A DNA stretch of 64,000 bases from Warburgia ugandensis (Eukaryota; Streptophyta; Magnoliopsida; Canellales; Canellaceae). The stretch spans positions 73,757,057-73,821,056 of the forward strand of contig CP141135.1 of the NCBI GenBank assembly GCA_035236585.1, in the 5' to 3' direction. Shown piece after piece: positions 49,926-62,394 of this stretch (positions are counted from its first letter, which is position 1; each line of letters begins with the position of its first letter). The position numbers were made by a program, and so were the translations under genes. Below the pieces are notes generated by a model that was given only the letters and a program-made list of their open reading frames with translations, did not search any database and was not told the DNA's origin.

Positions 49926-51415
49926 CATAGACAAACTATGCATGTGTATATTAGCAACTTGGGCAGTCTTTGGGTCCCTTCCGATGCATGCTTGGCCTGG
50001 ACCAGTCGTAATTGGTACTGGGTGGATCAGGGACCCATCCTTATAGGTGCTAGTTACGTTAGGGCCCAGTTAAACCTGCTTTGCTGCCATTGCTGGTATT
50101 TCTACTGTGGGCCTATGATTGTGATTGATCTGCTTATGTGGTCCTTATCTGCTAAATCAAAGACATTCAAAGCTCTGTGGTCCACAATACTCTCAAGATC
50201 TATGACCTTCCACATGAAACACATGGTTCCATTATAGGAAAAGACAGATGGATTCTACCGATTGCAGAGCTCTTGTTTCGAGGCAGACCGAAGTGCTAAG
50301 ACGATGGATAGTCACATTAAACAAGGATGGGAATCCATGGCAGGCCTAATAATTTGGGTTGGTGGGTTGTGTTTGTGTCGTGTCGAGACTAACTCATTAT
50401 AGTTTATGGGTCAACACAAACACAACCCACTTAATAATCGTGTCAAGAATCTGCGACTTGAACACTATATGATTATTAAACGAGTCGACACGATTAAATG
50501 AATGTAAAATAACTAATATAGGACGGTTTTTGAAGAACTGTCCTATATTACTATAGAAATATGACTATTTTTTATGACCCATCCTATATTTTTAACCCGA
50601 TTAATTAACAGCTTGTAGGTTAGATGAGCTAACCTCCCTCTTAATCTTTTCACTCTTATAAATCATTGATCTTAAGTACTGAAAGTGGTCTTTTATGAAT
50701 ACTTTTTCAGTGGACAAACTATGCATGTGTATATTAGCAAGTTGGGCAGTCTTTGGGTCCTTCCGATGCATGCTTGGCCTGGACCAGTCGTAATTGGTAC
50801 TGGGTGGATCAGGGACCCATCCTCATAGGTGCTAGTTACGTTAGGGCCCAGTTAAACCTGCTTTGCTGCCATTGCTGGTATTTCTACTGTGGGCCTATGA
50901 TTGTGATTGATCTGCTTATGTGGTCCTTATCTGCTAAAGCAAAGACATTCAAAGCTCTGTGGTCCACAATACTCTCAAGATCTATGACCTTCCACATGAA
51001 ACACATGGTTCCATTATAGGAAAAGACAGATAGATTCTACCGATTGCAGAGCTCTTGTTTCGACGCAGACCGAAGTGCTAAGACGATGGATAGTAACATA
51101 GGATGGGAATCCATGGCAAGCCTGATAATTTAGGTTGGCGGGTTGTGTTTGTGTTGTATCGAGACTAACTCATTATAGTTTATGGGTCAACACAAACACA
51201 ACCCACTTAATAATCGTGTCAAGAATCCGCGACTTGAACACTACATGATTATTAAACGAGTTGACACGATACAACTTGTATAACACGATTAAATGAATGT
51301 AAAATAACTAATATAAGACGGTTTTTGAAGAACCGTCCTATATTACTATAGTAACATGTGACTGTTTTTTATGAATCGTTCTATATTTTCAACCCGATTG
51401 ATTAACAACTTGCGG
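49850..51415. repeat. 783-bp tandem duplication with internal hairpins
   Basis: Copies about 49850-50632 and 50633-51415 align over their whole length; for example acaaactatgcatg occurs at 49931 and 50714. Each begins inside the LINE fragment. Each contains a 17-bp inverted repeat (gtgggttgtgtttgtgt at 50362-50378 facing its complement at 50414-50430, repeated with one change in copy two). Each also has a palindrome around tataggacggtt ... aactgtcctata (about 50516-50553 and 51309-51343). The near-identical ORFs in both copies are by-products of the duplication. Confidence 0.9.
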
Positions 51416-53417
51416 GTTAGATGGGTCAATACAACGAATTGGTAGGTCGCATGTCAAATAGGTCAACACGATGGGTTAATATTGATTGACCCGAATACGA
51501 CATGATTTTTTGGCAGGTCATTTTCGAGTTGACCCAAAAATGAAACGAACACGATAAGACTGACCCTAACCCACTAAGTCTGTGTCGGATTCGAGTCATA
51601 TTATTGTGTCATGACATATTTTGCCACTCCTAATCTACAAAACCAGATTAGATAGATATAGGTGATGCTTCACGCACCTTGTATCTGGTCCTGGTCCACA
51701 TCCTTATCTTAAAACCAAGCACAGTGACGCTGAAAGCCAACCGACAATGCTCATATAATAGAATGAAGGAGAAAAGGAAAACAGAAAATGAAATAACCAG
51801 ACCAATCATGTTAGAGATTCCAAAGCATTGGACTGCTCCAAAGTGGGAGTCCCGTTAAGAGGCCCCATACCCATGGAATGCTGCCTCCATTTCTTTTCTT
51901 TAATGGCGGGTAGTTGCGTTGCATGACAAGCTTTTATATCTGCAACAGTAATTTCCGTGAATATTTTTTGTGAATGGTGTAAATTCATTAATATTATAGT
52001 ATGCACGGTGAATCTTTCTTTCCTTCCCATAAATTAAAAAATGCATTCTTTTTTAGTTTTGAGCATTGAACATAGCTACCTCAAGTCTCCAAGGACTAAT
52101 AATTGGCATTAAAATACTAAGTGGGTTGTAACCTAAAACGTTCCCAAGGAGTACTAGTATAAGTACCAATTGGGGCTTGATTGGCAAGGCTTACATAAAT
52201 TGGTTTATCCGGTTACTAGTCACGAACACGTGCATATATAGTAATTTCATATTTAGCAGAGGTCAAATACTGCCTCGAAATATTCTGCTGCCTATTTTTA
52301 AAAAGCCCTTTCAACTATTTTCAAAATGCCCTCTCGCCTGTTCTCAAAATATCCTTCTATATATTTCTTCTTTATAAAGTATACAAATATATAATTTAAT
52401 ATATTGTTATCCATGTTATATGTCTATAATATAACCCCATTCGTCAACAGTCTATTTTTCGTGATTGGGGTTACGTGCTTGCTTATCTGGTACTTTAATA
52501 ATGTTCGCATTCTCTTTTGTTTAGTGTAAAATTCTGATCTCAGCTGACCCCAATATCAAAACCTTATTGTTTTAAAGGCATGGCTCTAACATCTTATTCT
52601 ACTACTTTTGTAGGGAAAGTCAGTCGTGAATCTCGGTCTAACTTTGTTACCTTAGCCTAGGAAACTAGGCCTCGTTCTATCCCAATATTGAGCCAACCCC
52701 GGCACTAAGGGTTGTTTGTTATATATAAAGTATAGATAATGGATTGCTCTTTATCCTTAATGATCAGTAAGGAATAGTCCAACAAAAATCTGGTATAATA
52801 GCGTCCACAATATCAGGCTGGCCCTATGAAGGATGAGATCCATAAACTTGAGCAAATTCCAAGGCTTAAAATTGTTGAATGACTAAGAATTTTCGGGGAT
52901 TTCCCACATCAAATGGTTGAGAATGTTTTCATTTCAAACTTGTATTGGGTTCGATAATTTCCTTCAATTGTTTATTAATTATATGACAGTTGTTAAAGTA
53001 CTTAGTGGGTGTGAGCTCGTGATCAAAGTGCTATTAGACTAATTAGCATTTAATCTGACAATTCTCGCAGTTCAGCAGACATTCCGTTAAAAAAAAAATC
53101 AATTAGAGAAAATCCAAATCCAAGTGATGCTCAATGATTCGGGGATTCCAAAAAAATGGGCCTAGCTTCAAATTTCTTACAGATCAATGACTTAAAAATT
53201 TAGGCATTTTGGCATACTTGGGTAGATTAGACATAATTAATTGGTGATATTGGACACGGCGGATCTTATCTAGCTGATGGGTCCAACATGGCCTAAACAT
53301 GTGAACATGTCTAAACCGTAGAAAACTTAGGATTGTCCAAACGTAAACATTTAGGGAGCCAAATCAAAGCTTAACACAATCGATTCAATTAGGTGCATAT
53401 TTGCAGCATTTGGGTTG
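51416..53417. other. Intergenic DNA upstream of the AVT gene, with a copied 3' flank
   Basis: Positions about 51835-52110 align with about 56560-56840, the DNA just 3' of the AVT gene (shared ccatacccatg-aatgctgcctccattt and attatagtatgca). On the minus strand this block has an acceptor-like ctgttgcag and an open stretch with LPAIKEKKWRQHSMGMGP. The remainder shows no gene. Confidence 0.5.
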
Positions 53418-53425
53418 TATAAATA
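53418..53425 (+). promoter_or_regulatory. TATA box of the AVT gene
   Basis: TATAAATA about 125 bp before the ATG. The equivalent spot in the third AVT copy also has a TATA-like ctatataaac (near 61544). Confidence 0.6.
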
Positions 53426-53547
53426 TGTGCATCAAACATGGTAGTTCATTGTATTTGAAACCGAAAGGAATTGCCCAATACAGGTAAGAGGTTGAACACG
53501 AGAGGTACATGAGAAGAGAGCCAGTACCTTTTTGCTTTTTCGGTTGA

Positions 53548-56092
53548 ATGGCTGTCTACTCAGCTTCACTCTCTCCCTCCTCAATCAGTCATCTTCAAAC
53601 AGAGCCAGATGGTTCCTCTCTTTACAAGCCTCTCTTTCATGAATCTTGGCATGAACCCCAAACCAATAAGACTAGGGAAATGGAGAGCGAGCACGAAACA
53701 AAGGCAGGCACCAGCTTCATCAGGACTTGCTTCAATGGAGTCAATGCCTTATCAGGTCTCTCTCTCTCTCTCTCTCCCCGTGAATAGTTTTTTATTATTT
53801 TATTTTCTTCTCGTTTGGACTTGATTCTCTATTGTTGCACATCAGCTAGCTTTAGGTTCATCCTCTTCTCTCTTATTAAGTTGATTATAGATGATCCTTG
53901 TTACAGCATAATTAGCTCTGTAATACAATCTAATACGTATACAACCGGAGGCCCACATTTGATTGATCCAAACTGTTCATTTGGCAACTATTGTTTCGGA
54001 TTCAGTATACATGGAAATTATGTTAATAAGACAGTGGAATGGTTTAAGGCTGCGTATCAACATAGCTAGCTCCATAAAACAGCATGCTGTAACTGTTGGA
54101 GTAGCTTGGTTCAAATGATTCTTTTGACTCGGTAGGAAATCAGAACAAAGATCTATCAGATGGACAGTTTGTATCGATTGAAGGTGGGTCCGATAAGGTT
54201 ATATTGGGCCTTCCTTACTGTTCGACCAAGTCATGCTCACTAACCTGCTAGTCCATGTTAAGACAGTCATAACCTCCCCATAGGTGGCTAAAAGTTATGT
54301 TCATAACCTCCCCAAAAATCTGAACTTTAACGGAGTCATTTCATGCTAATTTTACTGCAAACTAGGCTGAATCGACCTAACTGAGAGCAAGTTTATTCTA
54401 ACTTGAATCTCTTGAAAAGTCCGGTTCACATGAGTCAACATAAAACTCGGCCTAGTAGAGTTTTGAGTTTTGTTTGAATCTGAATATTGTTGCAAGTTAA
54501 CGCTTATTCTCATTGTATTGTTCCTCAGGAGTGGGGATACTATCAATTCCTTTCGCGCTTTCAGAAGGAGGATGGCTGAGTTTGGTACTTCTTTTTATTG
54601 TTGCAATGCTCTGTTACTACACAGGGCTGTTGTTACAGCGCTGTATGGATTCACATTCATTGATCAAAACTTATCCCGATATAGGCGAGCTCGCTTTTGG
54701 ATGTAGGGGGCGAGCCATTGTAGCTATTTTCATGTACCTTGAGCTCTATCTTGTAGGAATTGAGTTCTTGATATTGGAAGGTGATAACTTGGATAAATTG
54801 TTTCCTAATACGAGTTTCCATGCTATGGGGATAAGATTTGGAGGGAAAGAAGCATTTGTTTTGCTAACTGCTGCCATAATTTTGCCAACTATGTGGTTAA
54901 GAAGCTTGAGTTTACTTGCTTATGTTTCTGCTGGAGGGGTTTTGGCTTCTATAGTTGTCGTGGCTGCAGTATTTTGGGTGGGTGCAGTTGATGGTGTTGG
55001 GTTTCATGAAAGAGGAAGGCTTCTAAACACAGGCGGGGTTCCAACTGCTTTGAGTTTATATGCCTTCTGTTACTGTGGGCATGCAGTTTTCCCAACCTTA
55101 TACACTTCCATGAAAGATAGAAGTCAGTTCTCTAAGGTAAGGAAAATCAGAGATCATAAGTTACTTCTCTAACATTTTCTGAATCATCTCAAATAGCTTC
55201 ATTGAGTCATATTCTTTTGACAAAATCCTGCCTGTTTGATGTCCCATTTCCCACTTTAAAGGTCATAAACAATTCATGAATTACATTTTTTCACAATAGA
55301 TTACCATTGGTAATCCAATATAGTATTAGAGCCTGATTGAATGAGAGTTTGTGAGTTCGAATCCTCAGACCTCTCATGTATTAAATTAATTTTCAATGCA
55401 GATACATGAGCCCATGTTCAAGAGGATGTGTTAGACATATAAATATTGTTCAAATGACGATCCAACATTTTAAACATTTTTAGCATGTGGATTTACTCCT
55501 GAATTCAAACTTTGTAACTACGGTGAAGTAACTTATAGTAAATTGACTGACCACTCTCTTCTTTCGTTTCTCATTGCAGATGATGCTTGTTTCCTTTGTT
55601 CTATGCACTTTGAATTATGGAACAATGGCAGTTGTGGGCTACCTCATGTATGGGAATGATGTAAAATCTCAAGTGACATTGAATCTCCCTATTCGGAAGC
55701 TTAGCTCAAAGATAGCGATTTATACCACATTGATCAATCCCCTCGCGAAATATGCCTTGGTGATTACCCCAATTGCCGATGCTATCGAGCAATGGTTTTC
55801 AATCTACAATCATAGAGCCATTAGCCTTCTCATTAGAACTCTACTGGTGATTAGCACTGTAGTTGTAGCATTAGTTGTTCCACTCTTTGGATATCTTATG
55901 GCGCTTATTGGGTCGTTTTTAAGTAGCACAGTTTCACTGTTGCTGCCATGCATTTGCTACCTCAAGATTTCTAAGGCTTCTAGGAGGTGTGGCTTTGAGT
56001 TGGTTGTGATAGGGGGAATTTTAGTAGTGGGGCTTGTAGTTGCCATTATGGGTACTTATTCCTCTCTAGTACAGATTGTAAACCATTTGTAA
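53548..56092 (+). CDS. Amino-acid vacuolar transporter, AVT1-like (Aa_trans family)
   Basis: Three exons, 53548-53755, 54529-55136 and 55580-56092, join in frame into 442 residues. The soluble N-terminus (about 1-57) is followed by the AAAP signature FNGVNALSGVGILSIPFAL at 62-80, then a run of hydrophobic segments consistent with 10-11 membrane spans. Other motifs include YPDIGELAFG, YLVGIEFLILEGDNL, CYCGHAVFPTLYTSM and NYGTMAVVGYLMYG. Plant AVT1 proteins are proton-coupled carriers that move neutral amino acids across the tonoplast. The donor of intron 1 abuts a CT microsatellite. Intron 2 holds a short retroelement-like insert absent from the downstream paralogue. This is the only intact copy of a local tandem array. 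Confidence 0.94.
55295..55481 (+). mobile_element. Short LTR/TRIM-like insertion in AVT intron 2
   Basis: Alignment of intron 2 with the second AVT copy (about 61100-61150) shows this 187-bp block only here. It contains agtattagagcct, resembling the tRNA-Met primer-binding site of plant LTR elements, then a ttcgaatcc block and tgttagacata, resembling an LTR start. Flanks share acattttt. It may be a TRIM remnant; the class is uncertain. Confidence 0.5.
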
Positions 56093-56559
56093 TCACATTT
56101 ACACTGGTTATATAACATCTCAATCACTCTTCTTTTAATTACTGTTCTATCTTGCTCAGTTGATCACATATAACAAGGCTTCTCTCCTTGTTATGCATGG
56201 TTGGAAGTTTTAGGTAACACTTTTGTTCCTTGTTGGAAATATTTCAAGTAAATTTTTGCTTCTTAATCTTTCCTGTGCCAACTGCCAAAAGGGAAAAAAA
56301 AAAAAGGTTCATAAATGATCTGAGCCACTTCTCATACCTGAAACAAACTACAACGCTTTTGATCGGCATTCATATATCAAGGCTTAAAGTTACCGAACAA
56401 AGGCTAATTTTTGTGAGCTCGCATTCCATTACAAAACCCAAATATTCTGCACATGGAATAAGTGGGCTGCTGGTCAAATCTTTCTCCGAAAATATGCACA
56501 CCTACTGCTAACTGGCTGCACTGCAAAGTTTATAGAGACATCTAGTGGTAATCACATTC
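56093..56559. other. 3' UTR and downstream of the AVT gene
   Basis: No further coding signal. The ORF at 56230-56511 is not recognised. Confidence 0.4.
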
Positions 56560-56840
56560 AGAGGACCCATACCCATGAAATGCTGCCTCCATTTCTCTTC
56601 TTTAATGGCAGACAGCTGTATGACAAGCTTCAAGCTCTGCAGCAGTGTATTACTACTGCACAAGTCAGTGAATAAATTTTCTTTTCTGGAATAGGAAGTC
56701 CATAAATATTATAGTATGCAAGGTGCAGCTTTCTCCTCCACATAAATGCAATAATGCAAAATCTTTTCCAGTTAAGTATCTTAGACTGAAAAAGATCTTT
56801 AAACCAATAATAGTGATCAAGGAGTATTCCTAGGCAAGTT
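56560..56840. repeat. AVT 3'-flank block, second copy at about 51835-52110
   Basis: Shares long stretches with 51835-52110 in the same orientation. On the minus strand the conserved acceptor-like site and part of the open stretch are kept (LSAIKEEKWRQHFMGMGP), but there is a frameshift near its start. It looks like a decayed exon of an unknown minus-strand gene carried along in the duplicated unit. Confidence 0.65.
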
Positions 56841-58455
56841 GTGGTACGTCGACCATCTGTCACATGAAGAGGCCTAGAGCTTCATATCTCTTACAACCCA
56901 AAAATAATGAATATTGGATGATTGTACCGTTTGAAAAATTACACTTGATCACTGAAAACAGTCTATTAAAATATATATATTAACAAAGACCCAGAAATAC
57001 CGTTTTCAGGGTGATAGAATCATATAATTGTCCTGATTTGCAGTTTATCAGATATCTACAGCTACAGGTATCAGATGAACAGGTTGGATAGCCAAATATA
57101 AGTCCTATCGTGCAAAAGTGGGCGTGGGAATGTCAGCAGCCAATAAATATTAGTTTGCATTGCCACCAGTAAACATCTACTATTGCCAACATTAACCTTT
57201 TGATTCCAATGCATCAATGGATGTTGTAGTGACTGGAATTTCAAAGATCACCGTACACAATAAAATGTTGTAGCATCCCTCTGCACCTGTCCTTCTTTCA
57301 AAACACTAACTGGAAGTTCTACTTTCTAAGTCCTAATTATCCAGAAAATTAGTGATTATGATCAGGAAAATGTGGCTCCACTTGTACTTTTGCCCCTGCG
57401 ATAAACTTTGATGACGATCACCAATACCAGACCTTACTATGTATGGCTACATTTTTACGCCTGTAGAAGAGAAGACCCAATAGCCTAACCTTTTTGGACC
57501 ACCAACAGTGGGCCCCCATCACTACCCTCGTTCTATTATCTTATGCTTACTTACATGCGAAGATATGTAGCTGAACTGATTGGATCCAAAGGGTGGTACG
57601 GGGCAACTTTTTCTTGTTCTTATATTGCTATTCTATTTTGTATCATTTTGAGCATGGTCACAAAATTCTTCAATTAGTTGAAGATTTTTCGAAAGAGGCC
57701 CAACCTTTTTCCAAAAGAATCATGAATTTCTAACATGAATATACCTTGTAAAGCTCTTGGATTTCACAAATAATATGTAAAATTATCAAGTGTCATTTAT
57801 AAATCTAGTCAAAGATTCAAATGAAAAGTTTAAACACAGATGAAAAATGATTTTCTCTCATGTTTTTTCTAAAATTTTCAAGAACGTTTGTCGAAATTTA
57901 CGAATATTTGGCTTGCTGAGTTATTCCAAATCCAAACTTTGTGACTATACTTTTGAGCATAACATAATCTGATTCAAAACATTTGATCTACGCAGCAAGG
58001 CTAATATGGGTTTACATAAGGGAATGAAAATAATAATGAGCAATTTTTATAATTCAAAATTAGCAACAAAGCCTTCTAAGTGAAGTGGCCAAGGAGAGTC
58101 TCTCACCTTGGTAATTAGGGTTCGAGATTGTGCATTGGTGTATATCTACTATTGACAAAAGAAATGGATACAACTAAGCCTTGATTTTGATGATTCAAAC
58201 CACTGGTTTAAGTTTAAACTGGAGCACAAGTAGGAACCACGTTTGTGATAAAGGCATTAGTGTCTTGGGGATCTCGATACTCGTGCACAAGGAACAAAAA
58301 GTAGGGAACAAGAGATAGATATGAGAGTAGGAGGAAATTAGGTAGGGAACATGAGAGGGACACGGGAGAGAGTAAAGAAAATTAGGTAACATGGGATACA
58401 TCATGTCGAAGTATCTTTTCAACTTTGGAAAACTTTTCCCCCAAGAGGGTAACCG

Positions 58456-58456
<1 letters not shown>
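56841..58456. other. Intergenic DNA, no gene seen
   Basis: AT-rich with only short ORFs. Confidence 0.4.

Positions 58457-58503
<47 letters not shown>
58457..58503 (+). repeat. Compound (TA)n(TG)n microsatellite
   Basis: About 14 TA units run directly into about 8 TG units. Smaller CA and TA runs follow at about 58670-58685 and 58803-58829. The DNA between (about 58500-58600 and 58690-58800) looks like a diverged tandem duplication of about 195 bp. Confidence 0.9.
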
Positions 58504-58829
58504 TTTAATTTTAGTTGCTGTATGCAGTGCAAAGAGCACGGGACATTTGATTCGCGACAAAAGGTGGAAAATGAAAAAAGTTAAAGAAAAAGGTAGTTAG
58601 AAACTTTTTTTGAGTCAATCAAATATCACCTACACTTTACACCTGTAATTTGTTGAAATTACTACTCCTCACACACACACGCACATATTTAGGGTGTGTT
58701 AATTTCAGCTGTTTCATGCAAGTACAAGCAGCAGGTGACATTTAATTGAATAGAAAAAAAGCATAAAATAAAAAAAGTTATAGGAAAATTACCACTCCTC
58801 ATGTATATACATATATATATATATATATT

Positions 58830-59734
58830 GTTAGATTTTGAGTTTTTATTTGTCTGTTCGAAGGCCAAGACCAGTAGCTTACAACATCCAATTATGCCCA
58901 ATTTTTGGGGCATGGCTATCTTATTCATAGCATGCACAGTCTTTAGGAAAAAAATTTAGCAAATGAAATGAGCTTGAAAAAGAGAGTATTTTGAAACATT
59001 AAACAAACCTAGTATCTAGCTCTTGAAAGTTCAATTGGCTAAATAGTTCTCTTGGTTTTGTCATTGAAGCTTATGGTACTTGAATTCTCTTACTACTTAG
59101 TTTCTTTCTTCTAATATTTAACATATTTGAAGGTTTATTATTTGGGTTTAGACCACTTTTATGAATCACTTTAAAAGTTTTGGTTATAGAGAACTGGACA
59201 TCTTCTCTGCAATATGCATGGTTATAGGCTAGAGGCATTGCTTTCTCCTTTGGTTGGGGGTTCGATTTAAGAGTGTATGTGAGCAAGAGTACGTGAATGA
59301 TTTACTTAGTAATTCTTCACTTGTAAAAATAAAATAAAATGATAAAGTTAACAAAGTTTATGTTCCAAAACTATCACTCAGTTTGGATGATTTGACCATT
59401 GTATTTCCAAACTATTGAATTCTAAAATAGATGGTAGTAAAACTGGTGGTTCTCAAAACAGCTAAGAAAAAAAATAAAAATTCAATGGTAAAATCTTCTA
59501 TAGTAAGTGTTTTTTGGGATACGTTTCATTTGCAACAAGATGTTTAAGATGAATGCTTTAGATCATCCAAAAAGGTTGCCTATACTTGTACTTTTAGCAT
59601 GACACCCAAATGAGTATGTGGCATTAGTACAAAAGGGCATGAGAATATCACTTCCCATGGATGAATAGTTAGTAAATAATTTGGTAGAGACCAATTCAAG
59701 GGATTATTAGTGCTTCTTATAGTAGATATCTTTT
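58830..59734. other. Intergenic DNA, no gene seen
   Basis: AT-rich with no recognised repeat or gene. Confidence 0.35.
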
Positions 59735-60091
59735 AGAGAAATGCTATCCAGACTGAGTTTTGGAATTGAGTCTAGAACCCCATCTAGCTAAGTCCCACCT
59801 TTGGATTATCTGACCTAATCATCTTTTTTGGCATCTTCTCATCTGGCTATTTGCAAAACATCATGCCCACCAAATGCTTCTAGCTGCTGGTTTTAAGTTG
59901 AAAATTTGAATGGTCGTGATTTAAAAACAACAGCGGCATAGCTAAAATTATCCAACAGTCATGAGCATCAGTGTCAAGCCAATCTAATGGAGGTTGAACA
60001 AAATGGACTGGTCGGATCATCCAAAGGTGAGGCTTAGTAGGGTGAGGTTTCGGAGTCCATCCCAAAACTCAGTTTCGGATAGCATTTCTCT
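59735..60091. mobile_element. MITE of 357 bp with long terminal inverted repeats
   Basis: The left end (agagaaatgctatcc, then ctgagttttgg, then tcccacctttggat near 59810) is mirrored at the right end (atccaaaggtgaggctt at about 60020, ccaaaactcagtttcggat, agcatttctct at 60091). The arms are about 80 bp with a few mismatches. Flanks share atctttt (59728-59734 and 60092-60098). No transposase is encoded. The length of the direct repeat leaves the superfamily (hAT or Mutator-like) open. Confidence 0.85.
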
Positions 60092-60584
60092 ATCTTTTTC
60101 ACCAAGAGATAAAGAGTAGTGGTTGAAGCACTTGATGGCCTGGATAAGTTGAGATGTATTGAGTTTCGGCCTGAATTTTTTTTAGCACAATGTACTTTCC
60201 CTGAACAAAATGTTTTCTTCATTGTAGAGGTGACCATTTTTTCTAAGCTATTGTTATGCTCTTTAACTGTAACTGTAATGATAGGATGTGCCCATGGAAG
60301 AGTTGTTCACACACAAATGAGATGTTGGAGGAAAACCAAAAGAAATGGAGGTAATTTGTCTTGTACTTACTGATTCAACTTCCCTTTTGAAATGTCAGTG
60401 GTTTTAGAGCTTTCTTGTCAATTTGAAACTCGGCTGAATTGGCCTCACTAAGAAAAGTTTATGCTCACTTGACACCTTTTGAAAGTCTAGGTGAGATGAG
60501 TTTTATACAACTTGGCCAGTTAAGTGCTTGGTTTGAATGTGGAAACTTTGGCACAAAATGGTGCTTATTGTTGTTGTTTTGTTC
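60092..60584. other. Region before AVT copy 2
   Basis: From about 60410 it aligns with the end of intron 1 of the intact AVT gene. No exon 1 equivalent was found for this copy. Confidence 0.45.
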
Positions 60585-61360
60585 TTGAGTGGGCATACTA
60601 TCAATTCTTTTTTCACTCTCACTATGAGTGCTTAGTTTGATGGTTCTTTGCTTGTCGCAATACTCTCTTACTACACAAGGCTACTGCTACGGCAATGTAT
60701 GAATTCACATTCATTGATCAAAACTTCTTCTAATATAGTGAGATCGCTTGTGGACACAAGGGCCGACTAGTTGTAGCTATTTTCATGTATCTTGAGCATT
60801 ATCTTGTAGGAATTGAGTTCTTGATATTGGAAGGTGATAACAAGGATAAATTGTTTCTTAATACAAGTGGAATTTCAACTGCTGTGAGTTTATATGCCTT
60901 TTAATATTGTGTTCATGTTAGTTTCCCTACCTTTTATACATCTGTAAAGGATAGAAATCAGTTCTTTAAGGTATGGAAAATTAAGAGTATAAACTACTCT
61001 AAAATTTTTGTAAATCACCTCTAATAACATGAAGGATTCAAATTCTTTTCAGAAAATCCGCACTGCTTGATGTCCCATTTAAACTTTAAAAGTCACTAAC
61101 AATTCAAGAAATTTAGCATTTTTTCAAGCATATTTGCCACGAGTTATTCTGAATCTGAACTTTGTAAACTATGGTTAGCAAACCTCCAGCAAAATTACTG
61201 ATCTTTCTCTCTTCTTTCTTTTCTAATTGCAGGTGTTGATTGTTTATTTTATTCTCTGCACTTTGAATTATTAAACAATGGCAGTTACAGGCTAGCTCAT
61301 GTATGGGGATGATGTAAAATCTGAAGTGAGATCGAATAGCCCTATTTGAAAGCTTAGCTT
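60585..61360 (+). pseudogene. AVT-like transporter, copy 2, truncated pseudogene
   Basis: Homologous to exon 2, intron 2 and the first part of exon 3 of the intact AVT gene. Exon 1 is absent. Within exon 2 about 220 bp are deleted (from after NTS to GGVPTALSLY in the intact copy). Stops and shifts are frequent, for example a TAA in place of the Cys codon after LYAF and a TAA in NYGTMAV. The acceptor of exon 3 (attgcag) is still present. Homology stops abruptly at 61360, where a different sequence begins. Confidence 0.92.
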
Positions 61361-61816
61361 GAATCTCAGACACTTCTATGGATTTTGGGATAACTTTGGG
61401 GTACCAGTACAGAATTTTCCCTAAAGTTAAATCTACTTTAGGCATCAACTCTGTGAAAGTGAATTTGAATACACTTGTTGAAATATCACATTTATCTAAT
61501 AACATATTTGGAACTGCATCTTGAATGCTTACTAAATACTTGGGCTATATAAACATGTTCAAAAGCAATGACTCGTTAAATTTGAAATCAAGGGACCCTC
61601 CAATTGAGGATGATAACTAAAGGCCTTTGAGAAGAAAAGCCAGTTCCATTTTGTCTCTTTAGTTGAATGACTGTGAATTCATCTTCAGTCTCTCCCTCCA
61701 AAATCAACCATGATGAGACTAGGTCCATCCTCCATGAACAAAAACAGCATTGAGGCTAGAGAAATGGGGTACCAACAACCACTATATACAAGCACCACGA
61801 GGACTAGCTTGAATAT

Positions 61817-61817
<1 letters not shown>

Positions 61818-61882
<65 letters not shown>
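61818..61882 (+). repeat. CT microsatellite of about 32 units
   Basis: An uninterrupted CT run of about 65 bp. It occupies the position of the exon 1 donor and intron start in AVT copy 3; the intact copy has a much shorter CT run (about 53757-53775) at the same place. Confidence 0.95.
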
Positions 61883-61884
<2 letters not shown>

Positions 61885-62394
61885 ACGTGGGAGATCCAAA
61901 CCTCTCTCTCTTATTTCAGACGTAGGAGATCCAAACCAATTAAGAGCTGTAGGATGAACAATTTGGATCAACCACAGCAAGAATTTCTAGGATCAGTTGT
62001 AATGGGCGTGTCTATGGGGTCAAGTCTTACTAAAGAACATACCAAGATTTGTGTTAAGAACTAAAGATGCTGAGGTCAGCACTAGCGGGAGTTCTTTAGA
62101 TCAGTTGAACTTGGCCTTCCAAGAACAAGATCAGGATGAAGAAGTAATGGGCTGAGACAACTTTAGCTATTCACGCTCATTGTCTTTTAACTGCTTTTGG
62201 CAATTGCAAAGTGGCTAAAGCATATGATTTTTTTTAACTGTCTTGTAAATTTGAAACTGCCTTGACCTCGACTAACAGTTTTTTGAAAAGTCTGGCGCAG
62301 TTTCCAATTGGTGAGCAATGAAAAGATGCTTTGTGGAACACAATTCTTCTAAGAAAGGGTGTAAGGACTTGCGGGTCTCTTCCCGATGATTAAT

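Noticed and set aside
49938-51019. Two nearly identical ORFs of 99 and 88 codons
   Set aside because: They are copies within the 783-bp tandem duplication and show no known domain; the repeat explains their similarity.
59880-60065. Minus-strand ORF of 61 codons
   Set aside because: It lies wholly within the MITE, which encodes no protein.
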